Assembly (NCBI RefSeq): GCF_964199755.1
Contig: NC_133917.1
Span: forward strand, 4,407,967 to 4,471,966
DNA: 64,000 nucleotides
Reading direction: 5' to 3'
Origin: Larus michahellis
Taxonomy: Eukaryota; Chordata; Aves; Charadriiformes; Laridae
Shown here: positions 1 to 10,080 of the stretch, in pieces
How positions within the stretch are numbered: the stretch's first letter is position 1
How the letters are laid out: each line of letters begins with the position of its first letter
Position numbers and translations under genes: made by a program
Notes under the pieces: model-generated
Told to the model about the DNA's origin: nothing
The model's database searches: none
Seen by the model: only the letters and a program-made list of their open reading frames with translations

Positions 1-57
1 CCCTCGTCCCGGGCAGCCCGGGGTGTCCCCTGGCATGGCAGGGTGCCGCCGTCCCAC

Positions 58-164
58 CTGTGATGCCGCAGGTGATGCTTGTGGTCCCGGATGAGGCCGG
101 GGCGGGTGCTGGTGAGGTGGATGAAGAGGAGCTTCCCGGCTCGCCAGATCTTCTCCGAGGATGC
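58..164 (-). CDS. RAPGEF3: RAPGEF3 (EPAC1) internal coding exon, just before the DEP domain
   Basis: Read on the minus strand, a CCACCCCCAG acceptor (AG at 166-165) opens a 107-nt exon (35 codons plus 2 nt) that closes at CAG|GTGGGA (donor at 57-56). It encodes 36 residues including RAGKLLFIHL and RPGLIRDHKHHLR. These line up with the human EPAC1 segment around LRAGRQLHRHL and LIRDRKYHLR, which leads into the DEP membrane-targeting domain. EPAC1 is a cAMP-gated exchange factor that loads GTP on Rap1/Rap2. The frame is open and the splice phase is consistent with an upstream exon ending at phase 0, as the 8502-8798 exon does. The identification rests on remembered family sequence; the splice sites and frame are seen directly. 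The DEP core, cAMP-binding and CDC25 GEF domains would lie beyond the left edge of the window. Confidence 0.85.
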
Positions 165-576
165 CTGGGGGTGGAAAGGGATTTTACAGCTTGCCGGGGA
201 AGCGGGGAGAGCACGGGTGGCAAGGTATGGACCCTGACACCTCGCAGGGTCATCCGTGTCCCCAACACCCTGCACGAGCTGCGATACACCTCACGCCCAC
301 CCCAGCACCCCGGGATCTCTGTCACCCACCCCCAGGAATGGCCGAGCCCAAGGGTGTGAGCATCCCAGAGCTGAGCCAAGGACCCCAGGGTACAGGGGTG
401 CTCCGGCCCCCCACCCCTCACAGCCTTCAAGACATGATTTGCCATCCTCCCCCTCCCCAAACTCAGGTCCTTGTGGCTTTTCCCAGCCCACCCACCTGGG
501 TAAGGCTGTGTCCATAATCCAGGGTGGATTCCGTGTCCAAAAGTGGAGTCTGGAAAACCGAAAAGAAGGGGGTTAG

Positions 577-1545
577 AATTATAGAATCACTGAATGGCTG
601 GAGTTGGAAGGGACCTTAAAGCCCACCCAGTGTCGCCCCCTGCCCTGGGCAGGGACACCTCCCACCAGCCCAGGTTGCTCCAAGCCCCGTCCAACCTGGC
701 CTTGAGCCCCTCCAGGGATGGGGCAGCCACAGCTTCTCTGGGCACCCTGGGCCAGGGGCTCACCACCCTCACAGCCAAGAATTTCTTCCCGATATCTCAC
801 CTAAATCTCCCCTCTTTCAGGTTAAAACTGTTCCCCCTGGTCCCGTGGCTCCCCTCCCTGCTCCAGAGTCCCTCCCCAGCTTTCCTGGAGCCCCTTTAGG
901 GACTGGAAGGGGCTGGAAGGTCTCCCCGGAGCCTTCTCTTCTCCAGGCTGAACCCCCCCAGCTCTCCCAGCCTGTCCCCACAGCAGAGGGGCTCCAGCCC
1001 TCCCAGCATCTCCGGGGCCTCCTCCGGCCCCGCTCCAACAGCTCCGTGTCCTTCTGCTGTCCCCAGGGCTGGAGGCAGCACTGCAGGGGGGTCTCACAGA
1101 GCGGAGCAGAGGGGCAGAATCCCCCCGCCTCGCCCCCCTGCCCACGCTGCTGGGGCTGCGGCCCCAGTTGCCGGTGGCTTTCTGGGCTGCCAGCGCGCAT
1201 GGCTGGGACATGTCGAGCTTCTCACCCACCGGCCCCCCCAGGTCCTTCTCCTCAGGGCTGCTCTCCAGCCATCCTCCGCCCAGCCGGGGTTTGTGCCTGG
1301 GGTTGCCCTGACCCAGGGGCAGGACCTTGCACTTGGCCTGGTTGAACTTCAGGAGGTTGGCAGGGTCCCGCCTCTCCGGCCCGTCCAGCTCCCTCTGGAT
1401 GGCATCCCTTCCCTCCAGCGTGTCACCGCGCCACACAGCTCGGTGTCGTCAGCAAAGTTGCTGTGGGTGCCCTTGATCCCACCATCCATGTCACCAACAA
1501 AGATGTTAAACAGCACCGGTCCCAGTACTGACCCCCGAGGACCAC
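577..1545 (-). mobile_element. CR1 LINE, 5'-truncated, with degenerate reverse transcriptase remnant
   Basis: The plus strand opens with the reversed CR1 3' end (atagaatcac at 581), so the element runs on the minus strand. From the far end inward the minus strand reads as CR1 reverse transcriptase: GSVLGPVLFNIF, then the FADDT catalytic motif, then after a frameshift [22 protein letters not shown] and SSPEEKDLG, followed by the 3' UTR. The reading frame is broken by the frameshift, so it is not functional. It lies inside a RAPGEF3 intron. The boundary near 1545 is where similarity to the family stops. Confidence 0.85.
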
Positions 1546-3540
1546 CATTTGTCATGGCTGGTGGCCGTGGGGGCTCTGCCGTGCCCCCCCTCACCCCACA
1601 CACCCCAAGGGGGCTCCTGCCCCCTCCCAAGGCACAGCTCAGCCTTGGCCCTACACCAAGATGAGCATCGGCGCACGTTCCCCAGCACCGACCTCCTCGA
1701 AGCAAGGCGAAGCCTTCCCTCTGCCCCGTCCTCGCTGAAAACGGCCCCCGCCAATGCTTGCGCCCAGAAACCTGCCTATTTTTCCCTGCATCGCCCAAAA
1801 CCTTCGCCGCTTTACACCCCCTTTTCCCTTGCACACCCCCCAGCCACACCAACGCCCCGGCCACGCGCTCGCAGGGAGGGCACCCCCCAGGGCGACCCCT
1901 TTGGGTACCACTAAAGATCCTGCTTCAGGGAGCAGCGACCTGGGACGTCCCAACAGAAAAACGAGCCCGGATCTGGCTCGAAGCATCACCGTTGTGCCAC
2001 CGTGTCCCACCGGCCCCATGCGTGCACCGGGGGGACCTCACCCCCCCAACGCCCCCCCCCCCGACTCCCCGCAGTTATGTTTAACTTCAGAAAGGGAAGT
2101 GCATTCAAATGAGGGAGCCGGGAGATAAAAGAAGGAAGTTAAAAGTAAAATCGTTGCAAACAGGGATCAAAGCCATGGGATTTGAGGCAGGGAGCTTGCC
2201 ACTGGGGGAGAAGGACTTCAGAAAGACCTGGGGAAGCTGGCGCAGCCCCTGGGGAGGGAGCGGTGGCCAAAACCCAGGGTTTTTCCTCCAGCTTTGAAGC
2301 CGGGTCCAAACAAAGAGGACGGAAAAGATCCCAAACTCCGTCGGGTTACGGGAACGGCCCCAGAAAGCCTTGGAGAGGCGGAGGATGAGCTTGCAGAGGA
2401 CACCAGGGATGGGAGCCGCGGCCAGGCTGTCCCAGGGCAGGCGATGGGGAGCAAGAGCTGCAGAGGATGAGGGGAGCAGAGAGCCATGAAGAGCACGTGC
2501 CCGAACCCTTCCCTGCAGGCGACGCGTCCGGGGACGTCTCTCAAATCACAGCACGGCCAGAAAAAAAAACCTTAAACAAATCAATAAATCCTGAAAAATC
2601 AGCTGTGACGAACCACCGAGACGCGGCGGTTCCGTGCGCCGGGAGGAGCTCGGCAGCAGAACGGCAGAATTGCGGCGGGTGATGCGTAACCTCGGAGCTG
2701 GCGAATATGAAGCTGTTTTTCCAAAGGATTTTAAGGGAGAACCTGGAAACAATGGACCAGCAAAGCAGAAGGTCACCGGGCACGTGCTGGGTACGGGGGA
2801 ACAGCAGCGGGTAACACTCAACACAGAAATGCCTAAAATAAGGCATATGAGGAGAAAACAAGCTCAGTCTTCCCTCGCTCGTGGTCAGAGGCTCTGAACT
2901 CAAGCAGGAGTCTGCGGCGGTGACCGAAAATGTGAACTTGGGCCTCGACAGCTGTGAAAAAAATGCAAATAGTGGGATGGGTGTCAGTAGGAAGAGAGCA
3001 AAATAGGAAACCTCGCTGAGCCACGGCACACCCGGAGCAATTCAGTGCTCCCTGAGGAGAGAAACGCACCCCTTGGGGGGTGGAAAAGCCCTGTTGCCCA
3101 CCAAGGTTTTCACTCCATTTAACTTAAATCTGCACGTGAGGAGTGGATCCAATGCAGTTTTCTAAACCGGTTCCTCTTTTAATGTTTTCTTATCCCAATA
3201 TGCTGTTTTCTTAACCCAAAAATAGCTCAGGGATCCAAAAATGGCACAGGGAGTCCCTCCCGGAGGGACTGGCATCATCGCGTTGTCAGGAATAGCTGGG
3301 GGCCATCTCCGACCGAGCCACATCCCGGCTGTCGGGGACAGACCGGCTGCCAACCGCTGCGGCACAATCCGGATCCGCGTTCAGCTCCGCCATCCAGAGC
3401 GACGCCGGTCCCTGTCAGGCCACGCTTGAGTCCTCGGTTTCTCCACCACCGCTCGTCCTTCTGGTTATCCCCCATCGGCAGCTGATTTTTAACCCTTGCG
3501 TTCGTTTTCCTCCCCTCAGGGAACGGATGCTCCGGGCAAA

Positions 3541-4080
3541 AATCATAGAACCGTAGAACGGTTTGGGTGGGAAGGGACCTTAAAACTCACCCAGTGCCAC
3601 CCCCTGCCCTGGGCAGGGACACCTCCCACCAGCCCAGGTTGCTCCAAGCCCCGTCCAACCTGGCCTTGAACCCCTCCAGGGATGGGGCAGCCACAGCTTC
3701 TCTGGGCAACCTGGGCCAGGGGCTCACCCCCCTCACAGTGCCTCAGATCTCACCTAAATCTCCCTCTTTCAGGTTAAAACCCTTCCCCCTCGTCCCATGG
3801 CTCCCCTCCCTGCTCCAGAGTCCCTCCCCAGCTTTCCTGGAGCCCCTTGAGGGACTGGAAGGGGCTGGAAGGTCTCCCCGGAGCCTTCTCTTCTCCAGGC
3901 TGAACCCCCCCAGCTCTCTCAGCCTGTCCCCACAGCAGAGGGGCTCCAGCCCTCCCAGCATCTCCGGGGCCTCCTCCGGCCCCGCTCCAACAGCTCCGTG
4001 GCCTTCCGGTGCTGAGGACTCCGGAGCTGGCCACAGCTTTCCAGGCGGGGTCTCCCCCAGAGCGGAGCAGAGAGGGACCA
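3541..4080 (-). mobile_element. CR1 LINE 3' fragment
   Basis: The plus strand starts aatcatagaaccgtagaacggtttgggtgggaagggacc, the reversed CR1 3' end. It runs through the same block seen in the 577-1545 copy (cctgccctgggcaggg, then caggttgctccaagcc) and ends near the sequence agagcggagcagag. It is 5'-truncated before any reverse transcriptase sequence and lies in a RAPGEF3 intron in the same orientation as that gene. Confidence 0.85.
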
Positions 4081-7035
4081 AAAAAAGCCGAGGGAGGAAG
4101 GGCTGAAGCATCATGGCCCGGCCCAGCCGCAGCCCCGGTCCCGCTGCAAAGGCGGCCGCGCTCCCATCCCGGGGGCTGCCCAGAGGGACGAGGGCTCCTT
4201 GAATAAACAACCTTTTCATCTGCGTGTGCCACATAAATCACAGGCGGGGTGTCGGGGCGGGGGGAAGGCAGAGCACCCGTCAGACCTGGAGAAGGCAGAG
4301 CACCCGTCAGACCTGTTCTCCACGCGCTGCCCCGGCCGGGGCAGTTACTGCCCTTTGAGCATTAACCCCGCGACGGGGTGAGGGCCACCCTACCTCGGGG
4401 CGTCTTCACCTCGAGGGGAAGGTTTTGTGGTGTGTGTCCCGTCTCCCCCCCCCCATTTTTTCCTGGCCCGCAGCACCCCGGGCTGGTGGGGGAGGTGGTG
4501 GGCACTCGAAACACGGCGTCTTCTGGCCCGGATCCTGCTTGGATCCGCTGGCTTTGGGATGGTGGGGAAGGTTTGAGCAATCCCAGCATGAGGGACAGCC
4601 CGGACGAAAGCCTCAATTAAGGGCAGGAGTAATTAGCTTCAGAAACCTTCTTTGCAAATGAATTCAAGGACAAAAAATATCGCCTACCGGGAGCTGAGGG
4701 GACTCCAAAGAATCCCGGCACCTCCTGGCAGAGTGATGGAGGCGGACACCCGGCGATGGGTGCTCTGCCCTGCGCTGCCTGCCTGTCCCAACCCCTGCCT
4801 GCTCCCACCCTGCCCGCCTCAGGCTGCTCCCCGGGTTTCCTCCAGCCCTTTCCATACCCTCAGCTCTTCCCCATCCTCCTCCGGACACCTCTGGAGCAAC
4901 CAACCTGCCCTCAGCACTTTGCAACTGGTTTAGGAGAGATTCGGGGAGCGGAAGGATGGAAAACAAGCGGCTCCGGGAAGGCAGCAGGTCCCTGGGGACA
5001 CTCCCGACTCGGCCACGCTGCCGCTGAGGCCGGGACACGGTGACTTACTCACTCTGCAAACTCTCCCCAGCCTCGTGACCGCCCCGTGGAACAGGAAACG
5101 CGCCGGCAATCGCAGAGCAAATGTTTGCAAACAGGAGCCGGGCTGCGGCCGGAGAGAGGAGCTCCCCCCGCCGTGGGACCCGGAGCTTCGTGTCATCCCC
5201 TCGGGTGCAAGCGTCAACTGCTCCGGCGGTCCCCAACCCGCCTTTGGCATCACCCCGTAAGGGAGGTCTGTCCTTCAGGCAGGGAGCCAGGACGCGCCGT
5301 GGTCCTGCTCCGAGCCACGCTGACAAGGACACCGAAGGAGACTTGCAAAAACCCTGCCCAGGGACGAGCGCTCGGAGCCATTACTCCCTCCTGGGCTTTT
5401 CTCCCTGCCAGGCCAGCTCTTGAACCGCCCGCAAAACCTCACGGCTGGCCCCAAAAACCCCGGCCCAAAGCATCCCTGCTGCCCAGCTCCCGGGTCCGGC
5501 CCCACAGGATGCCCTCCCCACCCTCACCCCCTGCCTCATCGCCGTCTCTGAACCGCTTCCGAAGGAGTTGCCTCTTTCCATCTTCCTGCTTACGGGACGC
5601 GCGGGCGCTCGGATCCTGCTTGTCTCCAGAAATCCGGCAGCGGTGGGCGGGCGGGCGGGCGGCCAAGGCCAACGGCGACCATTCCACGCTCGCGTGCTGC
5701 TTTTGTTTGGGATCCCGAGGAAAACAACAGGAGTTATTTCAGGCTTTACGGCTCCGGAGAAAGTCCTCGCCCATCCGCAGCCTCCAAAGGCCCGGCAGCC
5801 AGCCAGGGGCTTGCCATCCCCCCCGGGAGCCTCGCCGGGGAGGGGGGGGTCAGGGGACCTGCTCTGTCCCCTCCGTCCTCTCCAGGAACGTGGTGACACG
5901 GTGGCACTTGTACTCTGGGAAGGTGAAGGACGGAGCTGCTTGGGGACGCCGGGCTGCGATGTCCCGCTGATGCCAGGGAACGGCAGCCTGGGCTGGAGGC
6001 TTGTGGCAAAGAAAGAGCTGGGAGGGATTTGCCGGCACCGGGATGAGGGAAACAAGTTGCCAGGAGGGATGAGATGGAGCCACCAGGCGAGGAGGAGTTT
6101 CCAGGAGCCGTAGGCTTGCAGCGATGGGGACAAGGGACAATATTGCTGCTCCAAGGCACAGCCAGACGGTTCCCCGCCGTCCGCCTCTCCCATACCCGCC
6201 CTGAGCAACAGGCACCTGCAAAAAGTGGGGAAACCCCCCCCTTCCCCAGCAAAAATCAGCTCTGCTCCCCTCAAACAGCCGGCGGTTGTCCCCATGCACG
6301 GCAGAGCCACTCGGGGAGGGGACACTCCTGCACGTGCCACCGCGCTGCCAGACTCGGTCAGGTTTATCCCGGTCCGGCAGTTTAGCCCAGTGACGCTCCA
6401 GCCCGCTGCTTTCCCGACCTCCCCGGCTTTTTGCCGCTCAAAAAACCTGCCCAAAATTAAGTTCCTAAAAGTTCTGGGGAGAAAAAAATCAGGAAGAAGG
6501 GGGGGGGAAGGGAAAAGAGAGGAAAGCTCTTATTTTTGTGAAGGAGCTTGCACGCCGCACAGAAATGCCGAACAGGGGGGTGTTCCCTTAAAGTAATTTC
6601 ACTTTTTTCCTTAAAAAACATTTGTCTCGGGTCAAGCAGTGTGGGAAGGGGAAGGTCAGGAAGCTCAGATGGGGCAGGTGAACAGGCTCCGGGATCACCT
6701 CCCAGCCCAAAGGGGACGGCAAGAGGCCAAGAGCGGGGACCTTTTGTACCCCCGAGACCCCCAAGGGACGGCACGGACCCGGGGAGGGAGGACGTGAGGT
6801 TGAGCACCGTCCCGCTGCCAAGAGACAGGTTTCTCCTGGAGAAACGGCCTGACCCTGGCGGGGAGGGAACGTTTTGAACCCCGTGTGCCGCAGGGGAAGG
6901 TCTTTCCTGTTCGCACGCTCGGGGTTGGGGTGCGCTGCCCGGCCGCCGCGCGCCGCAGCACAATAGCACCGGGCTCATTTCATGCCTGGCTGCCAAACGC
7001 TGCCGGGAGAAGGGGTCAGGGCAGGCGGCTGCAGA

Positions 7036-7868
7036 AATGCCTGGCTCCCTGCACGCCTCGCCTGGCTCCTTGCACGCCTGGCTCCCTACATAGCTTGCCT
7101 GGCCGCTTGCACGCCTGGCTCCCTGCACGCCTGGCCCCTTGCACACCTTGCCTGGCCCCTTGCACGCTTGGCTCCCTGCACGCCTGGCCCCTTGCACGCC
7201 TGGCCCCTTGCACGCTTGGCTCCCTGCACACCTGGCTCCCTGCACACCTGGCCCCTTGCATGCCTGGCCCCCTGCATGCTTGGGTCCCTGCACGCCTCGC
7301 CTGGCCCCTTGCACGCTTGGCTCCCTGCACACCTCACCTGGCTCCCTGCACACCTGGCCTGGCTCCTTGCATGCCTGGCCCCTTGCACGCTTGGCTCCCT
7401 GCACACCTCGCCTGGCCCCTTGCACGCCTGGCCCCTTGCATGTCTTGCCTGGCCCCTTGCACACCTGGCTCCCTGCATGTCTGGCCCCCTGCACACCTGG
7501 CCCCTTGCACGCCTCGCCTGGCCCCTTGCATGCCTGGCCCCTTGCACGCTTGGCTCCCTGCACACCTCGCCTGGCCCCTTGCACGCCTGGCCCCTTGCAC
7601 GTCTTGCCTGGCTCCTTGCATGCCTGGCCCGGCTCCTTGCACATCTTGCCTGGTTCCTTGCACACCTGGCCCCTTGCACGCCTCTCCTGGCTCCCTGCAT
7701 GCCTGGCCCCTTGCACGCCTGGCCTGGCTCCTTGCATGTCTGGCCCCTTGCACGCTTGGCTCCCTGCACACCTCGCCTGGCCCCTTGCATGCCTGGCCCG
7801 GCTCCTTGCACGCCTGGCTCCCTGCATGCCTGGCCCCTTGCACGCCTGGCTCCCTGCACGCCTGGCCT
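7036..7868. repeat. Minisatellite, 16-bp unit with 21-bp variants
   Basis: The unit is gcacgcctggcccctt or gcacgcctggctccct (16 bp). A variant carries five extra bases (gcacgcctcgcctggcccctt, 21 bp). The array runs uninterrupted for about 830 bp inside a RAPGEF3 intron. Because the unit has no stop codon in most frames, it yields long meaningless open frames on both strands (a 511-codon minus frame and 388-, 367- and 341-codon plus frames). Confidence 0.95.
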
Positions 7869-8098
7869 CCCAGCCAGCAAACAGGAGGGGGGGAGCAGGG
7901 TGCAGGTCACAGATCACAGCCCTCTGCCAGGCCAGCCAGGAAAGAGGGAAAGGCCAGACCTGTCCTGCAAAGCCCTGCTCAGAAAGTGGCACTGGAGGCG
8001 GCGATAAGCCTTGGGGGGGGCCCTACTTGGTTCTTGCGGTGGCTTCGCTGAACCCCGTCCTCACCCAGGTGCAGACCGCCGGGACAAGGAGGGACCCT

Positions 8099-8440
8099 GA
8101 GAGGGGACAGCCGGCAGCCAAGGGGGTTCCTTGGCCCAGGGTCCATCCCTTGGGGCAAAGAGGGACGCTGACAGGGGAAAGCCGGCAGCCAAGAGGGTTC
8201 CTTATCTCAGGGTCTGTCCCCCGGTGCCAGGAGGGATGTTGATAGCGGAAAGCCGGCAGCCAAGGGGGTTCCTTGGCCCGGGGTCCATGCCTTGGGGCAA
8301 AGAGGGATGCTGAGAGGGGAAAGCCGGCAGCCAAGAGGGCTCCTCGGCCTGGAGTCCGTCCCCTGGTGCCAGGAGGGATGCCGAGAGGGGAAAGCCGGCA
8401 GTGAAGGGGGTTCCTTGGCCCGGGGTCCGTCCCCTGGGAC
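8099..8440. repeat. 71-bp tandem repeat with two alternating unit types
   Basis: About 4.8 copies of a 71-bp unit are marked by ggaaagccggcagccaag. Copies 1 and 3 contain cttggggcaaagaggga; copies 2 and 4 contain ggtgccaggaggga at the same place. The true period is therefore a 142-bp dimer. The array ends about 60 bp from the RAPGEF3 splice donor at 8501. Confidence 0.9.
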
Positions 8441-8501
8441 TCTCGGTGGTGGGGGGGGTCCCCCGACCGGGTCTCCCCCCTCCCGTCCAGCCCGCACTCA
8501 C

Positions 8502-8798
8502 CCAGCGGATGCCTTGGATGCGGGGCAGGCTGCCCCCCTCGCCCTCCAGCCGGATCTCGTAGCTGGAGCTCCGGAACAAGTGCATCTTCTTCAGGAGCAC
8601 CGAGAGCCGGTTCCCCTCAGCCCCGGCTCCCCCGGCGGGGGGCGGCGGCGGCGGCGGCGGCGACGCGGGGGGGGACCGAGCAGCACCGGCCCCCGGTTCC
8701 AGCCCGGCTCGCCGTGTGCCCTGCCGGCTCCGGGCTACGGGGGCTCCGGGGCCCCGCCGCGCCGCCTCCCCGGCCGCCCCGGCCCCGCCAACCTTCAT
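8502..8798 (-). CDS. RAPGEF3: RAPGEF3 (EPAC1) first coding exon
   Basis: On the minus strand the ATG is at 8798-8796, and the exon runs 297 nt (99 codons, phase 0) to the donor TGG|GTGAGT (8501-8496). It starts MKVGGAG, matching the human EPAC1 start MKVG. It ends [15 protein letters not shown], then [10 protein letters not shown] and IQGIRW, matching human EGTLLNMVLRRMH, RSCSYQLLLE and IQGLRW. Residues about 8-60 form an Ala/Gly/Arg-rich and proline-rich linker with an eight-proline run (47-54), longer than the human linker. The internal Met that begins the shorter human isoform (881 residues) is a Val here (residue 67). The start was chosen by homology; the upstream frame is open because of the GC-rich leader. 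EPAC1 is a cytosolic, perinuclear and membrane-associated cAMP effector that activates Rap GTPases. Confidence 0.88.
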
Positions 8799-8902
8799 GA
8801 GGCGGCGGGGCGGGGGGGCGAAGCCATCGCGGCCGCAGCCCCCGGAGCTGCTCCGGCGGCTCCGCGGCGCTGCTCGGGACGGGACGGGACGGGTCGAGCT
8901 CG

Positions 8903-8907
8903 GCGCC

Positions 8908-8938
<31 letters not shown>

Positions 8939-8943
8939 CCGCG
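8903..8943 (-). repeat. GCC/GGC trinucleotide repeat in the probable RAPGEF3 5' leader or promoter
   Basis: About 13 GCC triplets lie on the plus strand (GGC on the gene strand), broken by one ACC. They lie about 105-145 bp upstream of the RAPGEF3 start codon, within the CpG-rich block. Whether they are transcribed depends on the unknown start site. Confidence 0.8.
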
Positions 8944-9039
8944 CCGGGCTGGGCGCGCCCCGCCCCCGAGCGGGCTGGGAGCGGGAGCGGGAGCGGGGCC
9001 CGCCCGCAGCCCCTCCCCGGGGTCCCACGGTCCGACACC

Positions 9040-9690
9040 CCGCACCGGGAAACCCTCCCCAACACACCGCTCTCGGCGCCGGGACACCCCCCCCAACACC
9101 GCCCTTGGCACAGGGACGACCCCCCCCCACCGCCACCCTCGGCACCGAGATACCCCCCGCACCGCTCCCGGCACCCGGACACCCCCCGACACCGCTCTCG
9201 GCACCGGGAAACCCCCCCCAACACTGCCCTTGGCACCGGGACGCCCCCCCCCACCGCCACCCTCGGCACCGAGATACCCCACCACCACCGCGCTCGGCAC
9301 CGGGACACCCCCCGACACCGCTCTCGGCAACGGGACACCCCCCCACCACCACCGCCCTCGGCACCGGGACACCCCCCCCAACACCGCCCTTGGCACCGGG
9401 ACGCCGCCCGACACCGCTCTTGGCAACGGGATGCCCCCCCGCACCGCTCTCGGCAACGGAACATCCCCCCCAACACATCACCCACGGCACCGGGACACCC
9501 CCCCCGACACCGTCCTCGGCACTGGGACACACCCCCCCACCACTCTCTGCAACGGGACACCCCCCAACACACCACCCTCGGCACCAGGGCGCCCCCCGCC
9601 CGCCCCAGCCCTCGGCAGCGGGACACCCCCCCACACACCACCCTTGGCACCGGGATGCCCCCAGGCCCTCAGCACCAGGACACACCAGTC
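9040..9690. repeat. C-rich minisatellite, about 30-bp unit, upstream of RAPGEF3
   Basis: The unit resembles ggcaccgggacaccccccgacaccgctctc (30 bp). Its length varies through runs of 5-9 C. About 20 copies begin just beyond the CpG-rich RAPGEF3 start region. The minus strand (RAPGEF3 sense) is correspondingly G-rich, with many runs of five or more G. Long frames through it on both strands are repeat artefacts. Confidence 0.9.
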
Positions 9691-9797
9691 CCCCCCCCCC
9701 GGACTCAACATCCTGGGGGGGGCCTGGCCCAGTCCCCCACTTGCTGGACTCCCCAGTCAGCGTCAGCCCTGCATGGCTCCCGGGGACCCCAGACCCT

Positions 9798-10080
9798 GGG
9801 GATCGGGGTGTCCCCAAGAGCCCCTACAACACCCCACCAAGACCCCAGGGATCGGGGTGTCCTCAAGAACCCCTGTGCACCCCCCCAGGACCCCAGGGAT
9901 CGGGGTGTCCTCAAGAACCCCTGTGCACCCCCCCAGGACCCCAGGGACTGGGGTGTCCCCAGGAGCCCCTGTGTACCCCAAGCAGGCCCTGGGGATCGGG
10001 GTGTCCCCAAGAGCCCCTACAACACCCCGCCAAGACCCCAGGGATCGGGGTGTCCCCCTGAGCCCCCACCCTTCCCCTGC
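9798..10080. repeat. 48/49-bp tandem repeat
   Basis: Six copies are marked by gatcggggtgtcc (or gactggggtgtcc) starting at 9801, 9850, 9898, 9946, 9994 and 10043, which gives spacings of 49, 48, 48, 48 and 49 bp. Copies 2 and 3 are almost identical (ctcaagaacccctgtgcac). The array follows the 30-bp array after about 100 bp of related C-rich sequence. Confidence 0.92.

Larger units (their letters stand above)
165..8501 (-). other. RAPGEF3: RAPGEF3 intronic region
   Basis: This lies between the two recognised RAPGEF3 exons. It begins, in gene direction, with the donor GTGAGT at 8501-8496 and ends with the acceptor CCCCCAG before 164. Human EPAC1 has roughly 18 further residues (starting TPLTN) between the matching exon ends, so a short in-frame exon should exist here, but I could not find it. 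The region holds two CR1 copies (577-1545 and 3541-4080), the 16/21-bp array at 7036-7868 and the 71-bp array at 8099-8440. The stretches 1550-3540 and 4080-7035 are mostly unique GC-rich sequence in which I see no coding exon, apart from a small direct repeat of about 29 bp near 4262-4317. Confidence 0.6.
8500..9035 (-). promoter_or_regulatory. CpG-rich start region of RAPGEF3
   Basis: This is a dense CpG block covering the first coding exon and at least 230 bp upstream of its ATG. It includes GC boxes such as cgccccgccccc near 8955 and gagcgggagcgggagcgggg repeats near 8980-9000. No TATA box is visible. The gene reads leftward, so the promoter is expected between about 8800 and 9030. The exact transcription start cannot be read from sequence alone. 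Confidence 0.55.

Noticed and set aside
1349..1864. Reverse transcriptase-like minus frame as a gene
   Set aside because: It is a frameshifted, 5'-truncated CR1 remnant.
5045..5100. Strong minus-strand donor GTGAGTAAGT as a RAPGEF3 exon end
   Set aside because: No upstream frame matches the missing EPAC1 residues at the required phase 0.
5858..5935. Minus-strand segment ending GAGCAG|GTCCCC as the missing RAPGEF3 exon
   Set aside because: The best acceptor gives 56 nt, which would break the frame, and the residues do not resemble EPAC1.
6457..7992. 511-codon minus frame
   Set aside because: It is carried by the 16/21-bp minisatellite; no domain or splice support.
8202..9650. 482-codon minus frame and 589-codon plus frame across the RAPGEF3 start region
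   Set aside because: Only 8502-8798 has family similarity. The rest is tandem repeat and C-rich array lacking stops.
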